6,466 nucleotides of DNA, taken from assembly GCA_024639625.1 (NCBI GenBank), contig JAHEIA010000191.1, forward strand, positions 1-6,466, in the 5' to 3' direction. Under the pieces are notes generated by a model. It had not been told where the DNA came from and made no database searches. It saw nothing but the letters and a program-made list of their open reading frames with translations. A program made the position numbers and the translations under genes. The DNA comes from Chromatiales bacterium. GTDB lineage: Bacteria > Pseudomonadota > Gammaproteobacteria > Chromatiales > Chromatiaceae. Of this stretch, positions 6,252-6,466 are shown piece after piece. Each line of letters starts with the position of its first letter. Position 1 is the stretch's first letter.

Positions 6252-6466
6252 TGCTGTGCCTCTCCGCCGGGCAGTGCATCCCAGAGGCGGCGGAATGCAT
6301 CGACGGCCAGGAGGCGGCTCAGCACCTCGGGATCCGGCCCCAGGCCGGTCGAGGGCTTGTCGGCATAGCGCTTGAGGGTGGGATTGAGGACAATGGCCCG
6401 CTGGCCCGCGGCTGCCGCCCCGGCCTGGTCGCCGGCCAGCAAACGCGCCTCGGCCAAAGCGAGCCA
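6248..6466 (-). CDS. TPR-like protein, C-terminal end only
   Basis: The 5' part lies beyond the window. The frame is open to the edge, reading WLALAEARLLAGDQAG from the window end, and stops at TGA 6248-6250. The visible 72 residues begin with an Ala/Leu-rich helix pair, LLAGDQAGAAAAGQRAIVLNP, whose Gly, Ala and Pro spacing fits the second half of a tetratricopeptide repeat. A less repetitive tail with RLLAVDAFRRLWDALPGG follows. TPR domains mediate protein contacts; the partner is unknown. The stop overlaps the transporter ATG by four bases (ATGA) and the transporter's ribosome binding site lies inside this gene, so the two are almost certainly one operon. A TTG inside the frame at 6457 is not the real start. 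The family call is tentative because so little is visible. Confidence 0.6.
   Translation of the reverse strand, partial: WLALAEARLLAGDQAGAAAAGQRAIVLNPTLKRYADKPSTGLGPDPEVLSRLLAVDAFRRLWDALPGGEAQQ
6259..6265 (-). promoter_or_regulatory. Ribosome binding site of the transporter fusion
   Basis: GGAGAGG on the minus strand lies seven bases before the ATG at 6251, inside the coding end of the TPR-like gene. It fixes the transporter start and, with the ATGA overlap, supports coupled translation. Confidence 0.7.

Noticed and set aside
1..6466. tRNA, rRNA, CRISPR array, insertion sequence or phage genes
   Set aside because: No direct-repeat array, terminal inverted repeats, transposase or integrase motifs, or cloverleaf-like sequence was seen on either strand.

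Overview
The window looks like a chromosomal stretch from a fairly GC-rich Gram-negative bacterium, probably a gammaproteobacterium or relative. The evidence is three predicted lipoproteins with lipobox-type signal peptides, purine-rich ribosome binding sites, and a periplasm-facing solute-binding domain. I cannot name the genus. All five recognisable genes lie on the minus strand, so the biological order runs from high to low coordinates. I see no mobile element, tRNA, rRNA or CRISPR array.

Right-hand unit (6466 down to 2964). The window opens inside the 3' end of a TPR-like protein. Its stop codon overlaps the ATG of a 724-residue membrane protein in an ATGA overlap. That protein joins a dicarboxylate/amino acid:cation symporter (DAACS/SDF) domain, through an extra membrane segment, to a C-terminal type-3 solute-binding domain. 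Twenty-four bases later comes a 362-residue GlsA-type glutaminase carrying a lipoprotein signal peptide, which is unusual for this family. The three genes look like one operon. An exported glutamine deamidase, a solute receptor and a carrier could together capture a product outside the cytoplasm. However, the carrier, its receptor domain and the glutaminase all lack some of the residues that define their canonical substrates, so glutamine/glutamate is a hypothesis only.

Left-hand unit (2783 down to 125). After a 180-base, AT-richer and GATC-rich gap come two tandem paralogues with the LssY C-terminal (LssY_C) domain, each with an N-terminal lipoprotein-type signal. The first (2783-1449) keeps the family motifs. 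The second (1360-125) keeps the fold-level landmarks but has lost about 24 residues and two conserved histidine-containing motifs. The function of LssY_C is unknown. Bases 1-124 are the 3' flank of the second paralogue and hold nothing I can call firmly.

The part most worth following up is the carrier-receptor fusion next to an exported, divergent glutaminase. The second is the intact/degenerate pair of LssY_C lipoproteins.
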